Of a DNA stretch of 38,175 bases, positions 8,628-16,025 are shown piece after piece (the first letter of the stretch is position 1; each line of letters opens with the position of its first letter). Origin of the DNA: an uncultured Prevotellaceae bacterium (GTDB lineage Bacteria > Bacteroidota > Bacteroidia > Bacteroidales > Bacteroidaceae). The notes under the pieces are model-generated. The model had not been told where the DNA came from. It saw only the letters and a program-made list of their open reading frames with translations, and did no database searches. The stretch spans positions 1-38,175 of the forward strand of contig CACZVE010000028.1 in NCBI GenBank assembly GCA_902784565.1, written 5' to 3'. A program made the translations under genes and the position numbers.

Positions 8628-9542
8628 TTATCTCAGTTTGAGTCCATCACCGACACGAATGTTGTAGTCAGGACTCAACTTATTCATCTTATACAGGTTC
8701 TTTAGGCGGATACCGTATTTCTGTGCAATCGAGTACATCGACTCACCTGCACGGACATAGTGCAGACGATCCTTGTAATCCTTGGGGGCTTTCGTCTGTT
8801 TCTTCTTCAGCCAGATGATCTCGCCCTCCGTCAGTGGATCACGTTTGTCACGTTCGTTGTATTTGGCAATCTTTCTGTAACTGATACCCACTTCCTCGCC
8901 AATCGACTTGAAAGTGTCTCCCTTACGGGCTATCAGATAGTAGTTTTTGTTGAATATCTTAATGGGATGCAGTGCAGCACCGTTGGTCCCATGATCTTTC
9001 GCATGCTGCGCCAGGAACTTGTCGTAGTCCTTAGCCGTATCGTATTTGTAGAGTTTATATAACTGGATAATCTCTATCAGTTTCTGCGCATACTGGGGAT
9101 TGGTGGCATAACCGGCTGCCTTCAGTCCTTTTGCCCAGCCTTTGTAGTCGGTGGTCTTCAATTGAAAGAGTGAGGCATAGCGCCGTCCACTGGCCAGAAA
9201 CTTCGAATGGTCTTCATACGACTCGTATGCCGATGAATATGCCCTGAAGCACTCATTACGGGCATCATCGTCCTCATAGATCTTTCGTCCGTCCCATCCG
9301 TTGCATTTGATACCGAAATGGTTGTTGCCTTTTACGGCCAGACGACTTTTCCCCGCTCCACTTTCAAAGAGTCCCTGAGCCAATGTGATTGAGGCAGGAA
9401 TCTTATAGCGCTGCATCTGTTCGATGGCGATGTCCTTATACTGGTCGATATACTGTTGATACTGCTGGTTCCACCGTACTTGGGCGGAAACAGTGAATAA
9501 CGAACAGTGAATAGTGAATAATATAACGAGAGATTTCTTCAT
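8628..9542 (-). CDS. Secreted glucosaminidase (GH73-type) with two LysM domains
   Basis: Peptidoglycan hydrolase, 304 aa from the chosen start. A signal peptide (MKKSLVILFTIHC..TVSAQ) precedes a mannosyl-glycoprotein endo-beta-N-acetylglucosaminidase domain (about 35-180). Its ITLAQGLFESGAGKSRLA contains the expected catalytic Glu, followed by GNNHFGIKC and the YSSYEDH-like AYSSAYESYEDHSKFL. Two C-terminal LysM domains follow (about 200-250 and 258-304), which bind glycan. The ATG at 9542 is preferred over one at 9572 because the latter lies upstream of the -7 box at 9562-9569. Role: septum or wall remodelling in the periplasm. Confidence 0.9.
   Translation of the reverse strand: MKKSLVILFTIHCSLFTVSAQVRWNQQYQQYIDQYKDIAIEQMQRYKIPASITLAQGLFESGAGKSRLAVKGNNHFGIKCNGWDGRKIYEDDDARNECFRAYSSAYESYEDHSKFLASGRRYASLFQLKTTDYKGWAKGLKAAGYATNPQYAQKLIEIIQLYKLYKYDTAKDYDKFLAQHAKDHGTNGAALHPIKIFNKNYYLIARKGDTFKSIGEEVGISYRKIAKYNERDKRDPLTEGEIIWLKKKQTKAPKDYKDRLHYVRAGESMYSIAQKYGIRLKNLYKMNKLSPDYNIRVGDGLKLR
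9491..9521. repeat. GTGAATA simple repeat inside a signal peptide
   Basis: CAGTGAATA and variants occur about four times in 31 bases. On the coding (minus) strand this reads as TTCACT/TATTCAC repeats that encode the hydrophobic core FTIHCSLFTVS of the glucosaminidase signal peptide. Confidence 0.7.
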
Positions 9543-9561
9543 CTTCTTTGCGATTTTGGTG

Positions 9562-9569
9562 CAAAAGTA
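9562..9569 (-). promoter_or_regulatory. -7 box of the glucosaminidase gene
   Basis: TACTTTTG on the minus strand, 19 bases before the ATG at 9542. It fixes the start choice. No TTTG at the expected -33 distance. Confidence 0.6.
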
Positions 9570-9574
9570 CAAAA

Positions 9575-9602
9575 TAATCTGTGATAATCTGTGTAATCTA
9601 TG
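9575..9602. repeat. Three TAATCTGTG-type direct repeats
   Basis: TAATCTGTG at 9575, TAATCTGTG at 9585 and TAATCTATG at 9594 lie between the two divergent promoters of the glucosaminidase and cytidine deaminase genes. They could be an operator or just a common Bacteroidetes intergenic repeat. Confidence 0.6.
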
Positions 9603-9612
9603 TTTTTTTTAC

Positions 9613-9620
9613 TATATTTG
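9613..9620 (+). promoter_or_regulatory. -7 box of cdd
   Basis: TATATTTG matches TAnnTTTG and lies 19 bases before the cdd ATG at 9640. No clear -33 element. Confidence 0.65.
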
Positions 9621-9639
9621 CACCAAAAATCAGACAACT

Positions 9640-10113
9640 ATGCAAGAACTAGAACTAAAAACGATCATCCACGTCTGTCAGCCGGAAGAACTGACACCCG
9701 AGGAGCAGCAGTTGCTGCAGTCGGCAATCGAAGCCACAGAACGTAGTTACACCCCGTATTCTCACTTTCGTGTTGGCGCCGCTGTCAAACTTGACAATGG
9801 CATTGAGATCACTGGTAGCAACCAGGAGAATGCTGCCTATCCCTCAGGTCTTTGTGCTGAGCGTACCGCCCTTTTTTATGCTGGGGCACGTTATCCTGAC
9901 GCGTCAGTGCGTATGTTGGCTATTGCCGCACGGGGTACTGATGGTGAATTGACAGAAGAGCCTACCGGTCCATGTGGTGGTTGCCGTCAGGTGATTGTTG
10001 AGAGCGAGACACGTGCTGGTCATCCCATCCGCATCCTACTCTATGGGCGTAAGTATGTGTATGTGATTGATGGCATCCGTCAACTGATGCCATTGTCTTT
10101 TTCGGAATTCTAA
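9640..10113 (+). CDS. cdd: Cytidine deaminase
   Basis: Converts cytidine and deoxycytidine to uridine and deoxyuridine in pyrimidine salvage; cytoplasmic. 157 aa. Zinc site: Cys72-Ala-Glu74 (LCAERTALF) and Pro-Cys112-GG-Cys115 (PCGGCRQ), where Glu74 is the proton-shuttling catalytic residue. The three-cysteine ligand set is that of the small tetrameric (Bacillus-type) enzymes. YTPYSHFRVGAAV is the conserved N-terminal substrate motif. The ATG at 9640 is chosen because upstream in-frame codons lie before the -7 box and are not protein-like. It has its own promoter. Confidence 0.95.
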   Translation: MQELELKTIIHVCQPEELTPEEQQLLQSAIEATERSYTPYSHFRVGAAVKLDNGIEITGSNQENAAYPSGLCAERTALFYAGARYPDASVRMLAIAARGTDGELTEEPTGPCGGCRQVIVESETRAGHPIRILLYGRKYVYVIDGIRQLMPLSFSEF

Positions 10114-10134
10114 GTCACAAGTTTTCACTGATTC

Positions 10135-11481
10135 TCACCGATAGCAGCCTAAGCCCTGAGCGGTGGAAAGCGAGTCGAGGTGGAAGTCATAGATGAGGTT
10201 TTCCTCATCGATGACCTTGAAGTGCTTTGTACCCTGAATAGAATCCTTCGGTGACTCCCATCGCACATTCACAAACCTCACGCTGTCATCATCATCCACT
10301 TTCGGTGTACGGAGCAGCGAATTAACAAACTCGTATTCGAAGGCTGCTATCGAATCCCTTACGCTACCCATCAGCACATCACTCTCATAGCCTGTCAGGA
10401 TGATACCTTCGCAGCGCAGTTTCAAAAGCGGAATGTCGTTGTCGCCCTCATAGTTCACGAAACGGAGGGCAGCGCCACGTTCTGCCGAGAACGGATAGAA
10501 CTGTGCCATCGTACAGTAATTGATGTCGGCAATGCCGCCTACGATCAGCACGCAGTCATTGAGCGTATTCGTGAACTGACATTCCGAGATGTAGATGTTC
10601 GAGTTGACGGACTTCAGACCGTAGCCCTCAGCATTGTGGATGATACAACCGCCCATACCGAGTCTTACCTGTGTCTCGTCAATAGCGGCTGAGTCGAGTA
10701 CAAGGGCATTCTCGGCATTGCGGATCTCTGTATGACTCAGACGGGCTGTCATCGCTGTCTCATACAGATGAATGCCTTTCCATTGTCCTGAGACACGGTC
10801 GTAGGGCAGATAGTCGAACATACGGTCCAGACGATCACCACGTAACACACAGTTTTCGATGATCAGGTCGCCATAGCACTCAATACCGGCTCCGTCATGG
10901 AAGTAGAGCGTCGAGTTGCGCAGATTCAGACGTCGTCCTTCTGGCACGGTGATGCCCCCATATATAATAATAGGTGTAGCCGACTCGATGGTCTGTTCTC
11001 CTTCCACCACGACATCATACATCTTCACGGCGTCCCATGACCAAGCCCTGAGATTCACCTTCTGCTCCACCCCACTCTCCAACGAGAAGATCAGATCGTC
11101 CTCAATCAGTTTCGGGTCCGGCTGTGCTGTTTCAACCGATGTCAGTTCCACAAACACCAGGATACTGTCGTTACGACGTATCTCCAAATCGCTAACCTGA
11201 GAGCCGAGCGCATTGTCCAGATATGAGCCGTCGACATTTACACGGAATCCCGTCTGGTTCTTCTTGCCCAGTCGGACGCTTTGTAAACGGATGCCGTCGT
11301 CATTCTGATTGTACACCCAGAATGCGTAAGTGGCCGAAGGGGTTTTGCTGAACACGGTATCCATCTGTAGTGTGTCAGTCGAGAAAGTCAGGCGCAGACC
11401 ACCGTTTGACGAGAAGTTATCATCGTCTTTACAGGCCACGAACAGCGCCATTATCGTAAGAAAATAAAAAATCCGTTTCAT
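10135..11481 (-). CDS. Lipoprotein with predicted beta-helix region, function unknown
   Basis: 448 aa with a type II signal peptide: MKRIFYFLTIMALFVAC, lipid site Cys17. The residues after the cysteine are K-D-D-D-N, resembling the acidic lipoprotein export signal that sends Bacteroidetes lipoproteins to the cell surface. From about residue 165 to 330 short repeating strands (GGITVPEGRRLNLRNSTLYF, GDLIIENCVLRG, GMGGCIIHNAEGYGLKSV) suggest a right-handed parallel beta-helix as in pectate-lyase-like folds, but no catalytic set is evident. The ATG at 11481 is 39 bases after the rubrerythrin stop, same strand, so it may be co-transcribed. I cannot name a substrate. Confidence 0.8.
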   Translation of the reverse strand: MKRIFYFLTIMALFVACKDDDNFSSNGGLRLTFSTDTLQMDTVFSKTPSATYAFWVYNQNDDGIRLQSVRLGKKNQTGFRVNVDGSYLDNALGSQVSDLEIRRNDSILVFVELTSVETAQPDPKLIEDDLIFSLESGVEQKVNLRAWSWDAVKMYDVVVEGEQTIESATPIIIYGGITVPEGRRLNLRNSTLYFHDGAGIECYGDLIIENCVLRGDRLDRMFDYLPYDRVSGQWKGIHLYETAMTARLSHTEIRNAENALVLDSAAIDETQVRLGMGGCIIHNAEGYGLKSVNSNIYISECQFTNTLNDCVLIVGGIADINYCTMAQFYPFSAERGAALRFVNYEGDNDIPLLKLRCEGIILTGYESDVLMGSVRDSIAAFEYEFVNSLLRTPKVDDDDSVRFVNVRWESPKDSIQGTKHFKVIDEENLIYDFHLDSLSTAQGLGCYR

Positions 11482-11520
11482 CTTATCGATAAAACGGACT
11501 TTCAGCAGATTTATTGCCTT

Positions 11521-12078
11521 TTACTTCCCGAAATAGCGTTTCAGTAGTCCGGCAAAGCCGGCACCGTGACGGGCCTCGTCCTTGGCCATCTCGTGAACGG
11601 TGTCGTGGATAGCATCGAAACCGGCAGCCTTCGCATTCTTGGCGATGCGGAACTTATCCTCGCAGGCACCAGCCTCGGCAGCAGCACGCTTCTCTAAGTT
11701 GGTCTTCGTATCCCAGACACACTCGCCCAACAACTCAGCGAAACGAGAAGCATGGTCAGCCTCCTCGAAAGCATAACGCTTGAAAGCCTCTGCAATCTCG
11801 GGATAACCCTCACGATCAGCCTGACGGGCCATGGCCAGATACATACCAACCTCGCTGCACTCACCATTGAAGTGGTTGCGCAGGTCTTGAATCATTTCTT
11901 CGGTGACACCCTCGGGCTTGCCGTCGCCAATCTTATGGACGGTAGCATAGGTCATATCGGCATCGTCTTTCAGTTCAGAGAACTTCGAGGCGGGAGCCTT
12001 ACAGATGGGGCACTTCTCAGGAGCAGCATCGCCTTCGTAGATATATCCACAAACGGCGCAGATAAACTTTTTCTTCAT
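11521..12078 (-). CDS. rbr: Rubrerythrin with N-terminal rubredoxin domain
   Basis: Peroxide-reducing non-haem iron protein for oxidative stress defence in anaerobes; cytoplasmic, 185 aa. The rubredoxin domain is at the N-terminus: Cys7-x2-Cys10 and Cys23-x2-Cys26 bind one iron. The ferritin-like four-helix domain follows (about 50-185), with [34 protein letters not shown] and [11 protein letters not shown] giving the Glu/His ligands of the di-iron site. The domain order is that of reverse rubrerythrins. The gene follows the sigma factor by 46 bases; I found no convincing -7 box of its own, so read-through from the sigma promoter is likely. Confidence 0.93.
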   Translation of the reverse strand: MKKKFICAVCGYIYEGDAAPEKCPICKAPASKFSELKDDADMTYATVHKIGDGKPEGVTEEMIQDLRNHFNGECSEVGMYLAMARQADREGYPEIAEAFKRYAFEEADHASRFAELLGECVWDTKTNLEKRAAAEAGACEDKFRIAKNAKAAGFDAIHDTVHEMAKDEARHGAGFAGLLKRYFGK

Positions 12079-12124
12079 AATTCCAGTAATTTGTTTAGTT
12101 GTTAATTAAATATGTAAAAGGGTT

Positions 12125-12805
12125 TTATTTACGTAGTTCACGGAGACGCGACTTATAGGCTTTACGGAGTTTACGGACGGCCTTGTCGCGAATCTGACGG
12201 ATACGTTCACGTTTCAGGTCCATATCCTCGGCAATCTCTGCCATCGTCTCATGTTCTTGGTTGACACCGAAATAGGCATTCACTACCCTACTCTCACGTT
12301 CATCCAAAACACCCAATGCGTACTCAATTGCATCCTCGATGGCCTCAGAGTGGACACGCTCATCAGCCAAAGGCGCATCTTGGTTTACTAAGACGGACAA
12401 CAGACTCATATTCGTGCGATGGCCTAAAGGCGCATCGACAGAGGTTGACTTTTGGTTCAGTTTACGAGGAGGCTCCGTCTGCTGATCAAGCGCCTTCTCA
12501 ATCTGTTGGCGTACATGTACCACGGCATAGTTCACGAAGCGGGTGCCTTTCGAAGCATCGAAACGGCCAGCAGCCTTCAATAGTCCTATATTGCCTTCGC
12601 TCACCAGATCTTCCATCTGCAAGCCCTTGCCTTTGTACTGGTTGGCGATGGACACAACAAACCGGAGGTTTGCCTCCACAAGACGATTGAGTGCCTGCTC
12701 ATCGCCCTTCAGGATACGTTCCGATAAGGCCCGTTCCTCCTCAGCCGATAGCAACGACTCACGACCAATCTCGTCCAAATATTTGTTTAAACCAGATTCT
12801 TCCAT
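12125..12805 (-). CDS. RpoD-like sigma-70 factor lacking domain 3
   Basis: Sigma factor of 226 aa. Region 1.2 is present (GLNKYLDEIGRESLLSAEEE, 5-24). Region 2 spans about 38-105 (DLVSEGNIGLLKAAGRFD). The region 2.3 Trp-Trp pair of housekeeping sigma factors is Val96-His97 (NYAVVHVRQQI). Only about 15 residues separate region 2.4 from the region 3.2-like segment (SVDAPL, NQDAPLADE, about 120-150), so the sigma-3 globular domain is missing. Region 4 (about 160-215) keeps the HTH ETMAEIAEDMDLKRERIRQI. ATG at 12805 is preferred: the upstream ATG at 12850 lies before the -7 box. Probably an alternative factor beside the main RpoD. Confidence 0.9.
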   Translation of the reverse strand: MEESGLNKYLDEIGRESLLSAEEERALSERILKGDEQALNRLVEANLRFVVSIANQYKGKGLQMEDLVSEGNIGLLKAAGRFDASKGTRFVNYAVVHVRQQIEKALDQQTEPPRKLNQKSTSVDAPLGHRTNMSLLSVLVNQDAPLADERVHSEAIEDAIEYALGVLDERESRVVNAYFGVNQEHETMAEIAEDMDLKRERIRQIRDKAVRKLRKAYKSRLRELRK

Positions 12806-12827
12806 CTTAAAAATTGTTTCTTGCTTG

Positions 12828-12835
12828 CAAAGATA
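12828..12835 (-). promoter_or_regulatory. -7 box of the sigma-factor gene
   Basis: TATCTTTG on the minus strand, 22 bases before the ATG at 12805. Confidence 0.65.
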
Positions 12836-12869
12836 ATAAAAAAGTTTCATATTCCATCATTCTTTTTGT

Positions 12870-12877
12870 TATTTTTG
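12870..12877 (+). promoter_or_regulatory. -7 box of the patatin gene
   Basis: TATTTTTG, only 8 bases before the ATG at 12886, so the mRNA leader would be just a few bases. Confidence 0.55.
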
Positions 12878-12885
12878 CAACCGAA

Positions 12886-13860
12886 ATGAAACTACAACGA
12901 TTATTCACATTCCTCATAGCCCTTTTCATCGTTTCCGGGACTATGGCAGACCGACCTAAGATCGGTCTGGTGTTAGGCGGTGGTGGAGCCAAGGGGGCCG
13001 CTGAGGTGGGTGTGCTGAAAGTGATTGAACAGGCAGGTGTTCCCATCGACTATATCGCGGGTTCGTCAGTAGGTGCCATCGTCGGCGGACTCTATGCCGC
13101 AGGCTATACGGCTGATGAATTGGAGACGATATTCCAGACGCAGGAGTGGCTCTCGCTGTTAACAGACCGGAATGCAGCCTTCAGCGACGAACCGTACCGA
13201 ACCCAAGACGGTGTGACCTATATCTTCGGATTCCCTGTGATGGACCGCAACAGCCGTGGCTTCGGGATGATGCGGGGCGGAAGGATCGAACAGCTACTCG
13301 ACTCGATGGTGTCTGTCCGTGGCTGTACGGAGTTTGAAAGTCTGCGGATTCCCTTCTGTTGTGTTGCCGCCGATATGCGTACTGCCCAGGAGGTAGTGCT
13401 ATCAAAGGGTATCGTTGCTTCAGCCATACGGGCTTCGATAGCAATACCGGGCATCTTCAAGCCGGTGAGCAAAGATGACTATATGTTGGTGGATGGCGGC
13501 TTGCTGAATAATCTGCCTGTGGATGTCTGCAAGGCGATGGGTGCTGACATCATTATCGCCATCGACTTGCAACAGGAAGAAAGACAACCCAGGCAACAGA
13601 TGGAATCATCGTTATTGACGAGTCTTGGGGATTTCCTCGGACTGGGTGGTGTGATAGAATGGCTCGTCAACCGTCCCGATATCCGTAAACATTCGGAGAA
13701 CCGGAAACTTGTGGATATCTATATCCGTCCTGATATCCCTGACTATGATATGACAAGTTTTGGTAATAAGAACAGTGCTCGGATGATCCGTGCCGGTGAG
13801 GAAGCCGCCAAGCATCATTGGGAGGAATTGTTGAAACTACCCCCCAATTATACGCCCTGA
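12886..13860 (+). CDS. Secreted patatin-like phospholipase
   Basis: Lipid acyl hydrolase of the patatin/RssA family, 324 aa. Signal peptide MKLQRLFTFLIALFIVSGTMA. Oxyanion-hole glycine motif GLVLGGGGAKGAAEVGV (27-43), nucleophile Ser61 in GSSVG (59-63), and the dyad Asp203 in VDGG. The relatives I know with a fused C-terminal POTRA/barrel in Bacteroidetes exceed 700 aa; this one ends after the lipase domain, so it should be a soluble periplasmic or secreted enzyme. The ATG at 12886 is chosen because it begins a proper signal peptide and follows the -7 box. Monocistronic, divergent from the sigma factor. Confidence 0.9.
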   Translation: MKLQRLFTFLIALFIVSGTMADRPKIGLVLGGGGAKGAAEVGVLKVIEQAGVPIDYIAGSSVGAIVGGLYAAGYTADELETIFQTQEWLSLLTDRNAAFSDEPYRTQDGVTYIFGFPVMDRNSRGFGMMRGGRIEQLLDSMVSVRGCTEFESLRIPFCCVAADMRTAQEVVLSKGIVASAIRASIAIPGIFKPVSKDDYMLVDGGLLNNLPVDVCKAMGADIIIAIDLQQEERQPRQQMESSLLTSLGDFLGLGGVIEWLVNRPDIRKHSENRKLVDIYIRPDIPDYDMTSFGNKNSARMIRAGEEAAKHHWEELLKLPPNYTP

Positions 13861-13878
13861 ATCCCTGGCATGTCATCA

Positions 13879-13920
13879 CAAAAAAAGAGAGATAAAATCT
13901 GTTGATTTCATCTCCCTCTT
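13879..13920 (-). terminator. Intrinsic terminator of tRNA-Arg
   Basis: On the minus strand AAGAGGGAGATGAAATC pairs with GATTTTATCTCTCTT across a short loop with one mismatch and a bulge. A run of seven T follows (13886-13880). It lies right after the tRNA 3' end. Confidence 0.75.
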
Positions 13921-13921
13921 G

Positions 13922-13995
13922 TGATTCCGGCGGGATTCAAACCCACAACCTTCTGATCCGTAGTCAGATGCTCTATTCAGTTGAGCTACGGAACC
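13922..13995 (-). tRNA. tRNA-Arg(ACG)
   Basis: 74-nt cloverleaf on the minus strand. Acceptor arms GGTTCCG and CGGAATC pair (one G-U) with discriminator A. D arm has GCTC..GAGC. The anticodon stem TCTGA/TCAGA encloses loop CTACGGA, anticodon ACG (read as inosine, arginine CGN codons). T arm GTGGG-TTTGAATC-CCGC is complete. CCA is not encoded. Confidence 0.95.
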
Positions 13996-14016
13996 CTCTG
14001 TTCCTTTTTGCGGGTG

Positions 14017-14048
14017 CAAAGGTACACACTTTTTCTGAACTGACCAAA
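14017..14048 (-). promoter_or_regulatory. tRNA-Arg promoter (-33/-7)
   Basis: TTTG (14048-14045), a 20-base spacer, then TACCTTTG (14024-14017) on the minus strand: a full Bacteroidetes housekeeping promoter about 21 bases before the mature tRNA 5' end. Confidence 0.8.
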
Positions 14049-14083
14049 TATTTTGTGGACTTTTTTAGAAAAAAGTGCAATTT

Positions 14084-14968
14084 TTACACGATAATGCGTG
14101 TTTTGTGGTAGTTTTCTCTAAACTCAGACGGACTGCAGCCCTTTTTCCTCCTGAAGATGCGGTTGAAGTTGCTGATATTATTGAAACCACAGCCATAGCC
14201 AATCTCGGCAATGGAATGGGTGCTGTCTACCAACATCCTACTGGCATAACCCAAACGCATATCGATGATATAGTCGCTGAGATTACGTCCCGTATGAAGT
14301 TTGAAGAAACGGCTGAAGGCACTCGGGCTCATGCCAGCGAGGCTGGCGACATCAGCCAGACGGATCTCATCGCGATAATGGTCATTGATATAGTTCTTCA
14401 CCTTCAACACACGACGACTGTCGCTGGCCACTTCGACTTTGGCGTAACTGCTCGTGGCAAGTGTACGGGCACCAGGACAGAGCGAGAGTTCGTAGAGAAT
14501 AGTGAGGAACTGCTGAAACGCATAGAAACCATCCTTGATGGTGCTGAGTTTGCAGAGCATCGGATAGACTTTCATGATGGCATCCATCGGGAAACAGAGT
14601 CCCTTCTGGGCCTCGTTCATCATCTTCTGCAATGTCCTGAAAGGATTGCGCCCGAATATACTGTCGTCGGAAAAGTCGATGTCGAAGTGGACCGTTATCT
14701 CGTGGATATCCTCGCTCACACAGTCATTCTGTTCCCATACGTGCTCCAGATCTGGACCTGTAATCAGTACCAGATCATATTCGCTGATTACCTCGTTAGA
14801 GTCGCCTACAATACGGCGTACACCCGGTGCATGCTCCACGAAGTTCAATTCGAACACCTTGTGGTTATGGATGGGGTATGTAAACTCCTTCTTGCGTCGT
14901 TCAGCAATGTAGAGCACATCTTTACCCATCAACGGGGTAATCTCGTGGATAACCTTGCTTTCAATCAT
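14084..14968 (-). CDS. AraC-family transcriptional regulator
   Basis: 294 aa, cytoplasmic DNA-binding protein. The N-terminal half (about 15-100) has the cupin-like sensing fold of AraC proteins (YPIHNHKVFELNFV, YDLVLITGPDLEHVWEQ). The C-terminal ~100 residues hold two helix-turn-helix motifs: IRLADVASLAGMSPSAFSRFF and HSIAEIGYGCGFNNISNFNRIF, ending in the family signature GCSPSEFRENY. The ATG overlaps the dapA stop by 4 bases (ATGA), so it is translationally coupled to dapA. The effector is not evident; sugar-type ligands are common for the family but the neighbour is a lysine or sialic-acid-type aldolase. Confidence 0.9.
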   Translation of the reverse strand: MIESKVIHEITPLMGKDVLYIAERRKKEFTYPIHNHKVFELNFVEHAPGVRRIVGDSNEVISEYDLVLITGPDLEHVWEQNDCVSEDIHEITVHFDIDFSDDSIFGRNPFRTLQKMMNEAQKGLCFPMDAIMKVYPMLCKLSTIKDGFYAFQQFLTILYELSLCPGARTLATSSYAKVEVASDSRRVLKVKNYINDHYRDEIRLADVASLAGMSPSAFSRFFKLHTGRNLSDYIIDMRLGYASRMLVDSTHSIAEIGYGCGFNNISNFNRIFRRKKGCSPSEFRENYHKTRIIV

Positions 14969-15852
14969 ATCTTCAGTTCCTTGAGGATTTCCGACATGCG
15001 CTGCATGTTCTTAATGCGCATAGGCACCAACGGCAGACGGAGCACATTCTGGATAAAGCCCATCTCAGAGAGCATGGCCTTCACACCGGCAGGGTTACCG
15101 TCGACGAAGAGCAGGGAGAATAGATCGGTGAAACGATGGTGGATTTTTCGGGCAGGATAGTACTCGCCGCGCATCTGCAGACGGATCATCTTGGAGAACT
15201 CCTTAGGCAGAGCATTACCAATCACACTAATGACACCTACAGCGCCACAACTGACCATCGGGAACGTCAGCGCATCGTCGCCGGAGATGACATCGAAGTC
15301 GTTGGGCTTGTTCTTGATAATTTCGTCGACCTGTTCCAGATTGCCGCTGGCCTCCTTGATAGCCACGATGTTCTGACAGTCGCGAGCCAGACGGACTGTG
15401 GTGGCTGCCTGCATGTTAACACCTGTACGACCTGGTACATTATACATCACAATAGGGAGACTGGTAGCGGCTGAGATTGCCTTGAAGTGCTGATAGAGTC
15501 CTTCCTGCGACGGTTTGTTGTAGTACGGACAGATACTGAGAATACCGTCCACGCCACGGAAGTCACCCGTCTTCAACTCTTCCACGACGGCAGCGGTATT
15601 ATAACCGCCACAACCCATCAGAATGGGTACCCGAGCCTGAACGTAATCGACAACTGTATCTTTAATCTTCAGTTTCTCGGCTGCCGTCAGTGTCGGTGTC
15701 TCTCCAGTCGTTGCGAGAATACAAAAGAAGTCGGCGCCGTTGCTGAGTTGATAGTCCACCAGACGTATCAGAGCCTCGTAGTCAACGGAGCCGTCTTCCT
15801 TGAATGGGGTTATAAGGGCGATGCCCAGTCCCTTGAATATATTGTGTACCAT
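14965..15852 (-). CDS. dapA: 4-hydroxy-tetrahydrodipicolinate synthase
   Basis: Condenses pyruvate with aspartate semialdehyde, the first committed step to diaminopimelate and lysine; cytoplasmic class I aldolase. 295 aa from the chosen start. Schiff-base Lys166 (IVAIKEASGN), Tyr137 (VMYNVPGRTGVN) and Thr48 in ATTGET fit DapA; ATTGE is also close to the N-acetylneuraminate lyase subgroup, but GRTGVN and CPYYNKPSQEGLYQHF favour DapA. ATG at 15852 is chosen because the upstream in-frame ATG at 15885 lies beyond the -7 box at 15875-15882. First gene of a two-gene unit with the AraC regulator. Confidence 0.92.
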   Translation of the reverse strand: MVHNIFKGLGIALITPFKEDGSVDYEALIRLVDYQLSNGADFFCILATTGETPTLTAAEKLKIKDTVVDYVQARVPILMGCGGYNTAAVVEELKTGDFRGVDGILSICPYYNKPSQEGLYQHFKAISAATSLPIVMYNVPGRTGVNMQAATTVRLARDCQNIVAIKEASGNLEQVDEIIKNKPNDFDVISGDDALTFPMVSCGAVGVISVIGNALPKEFSKMIRLQMRGEYYPARKIHHRFTDLFSLLFVDGNPAGVKAMLSEMGFIQNVLRLPLVPMRIKNMQRMSEILKELKI

Positions 15853-15874
15853 ACCGTATAATTCAAATCGGTTG

Positions 15875-15882
15875 CAAAGGTA
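15875..15882 (-). promoter_or_regulatory. -7 box of dapA
   Basis: TACCTTTG on the minus strand, 22 bases before the dapA ATG at 15852. No good -33 box seen. Confidence 0.65.
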
Positions 15883-15918
15883 CACAATAATTTTGGAATA
15901 CGAATAAAATTACGTCAA

Positions 15919-15943
15919 AAAAGTACGTAATACTTGTACTTTT
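15919..15943. repeat. Inverted repeat upstream of dapA
   Basis: AAAAGTAC (15919-15926) and GTACTTTT (15936-15943) form an 8-bp inverted repeat with a 9-base spacer. Read on the minus strand it ends in a T run, so it might terminate the SPFH gene transcript, or serve as an operator for dapA. Confidence 0.55.
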
Positions 15944-15962
15944 CTGTCATATTTGAAAGAAA

Positions 15963-16013
15963 TTCCCGTAATTACCATAATTTTGTCATTTCCAATTTCT
16001 GGTAATTACGGAA
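15963..16013. repeat. Long hyphenated palindrome after the SPFH gene
   Basis: TTCCCGTAATTACC (15963-15976) and GGTAATTACGGAA (16001-16013) are inverted with one base bulged and a 24-base spacer. It lies 12 bases after the SPFH stop and about 80 bases upstream of the dapA promoter. No T run follows, so a terminator is less likely than a protein site or RNA 3' end structure. Confidence 0.6.
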
Positions 16014-16025
16014 ACTTCTGTTCAT

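Noticed and set aside
13922-14048. Integrated element at tRNA-Arg
   Set aside because: tRNA-Arg genes are common integration sites, but I found no integrase, no repeat of the tRNA 3' end, and ordinary genes on both sides.
14075-15160. 361-aa open frame opposite the AraC gene and dapA
   Set aside because: Antisense to two genes with clear motifs; no recognisable domain.
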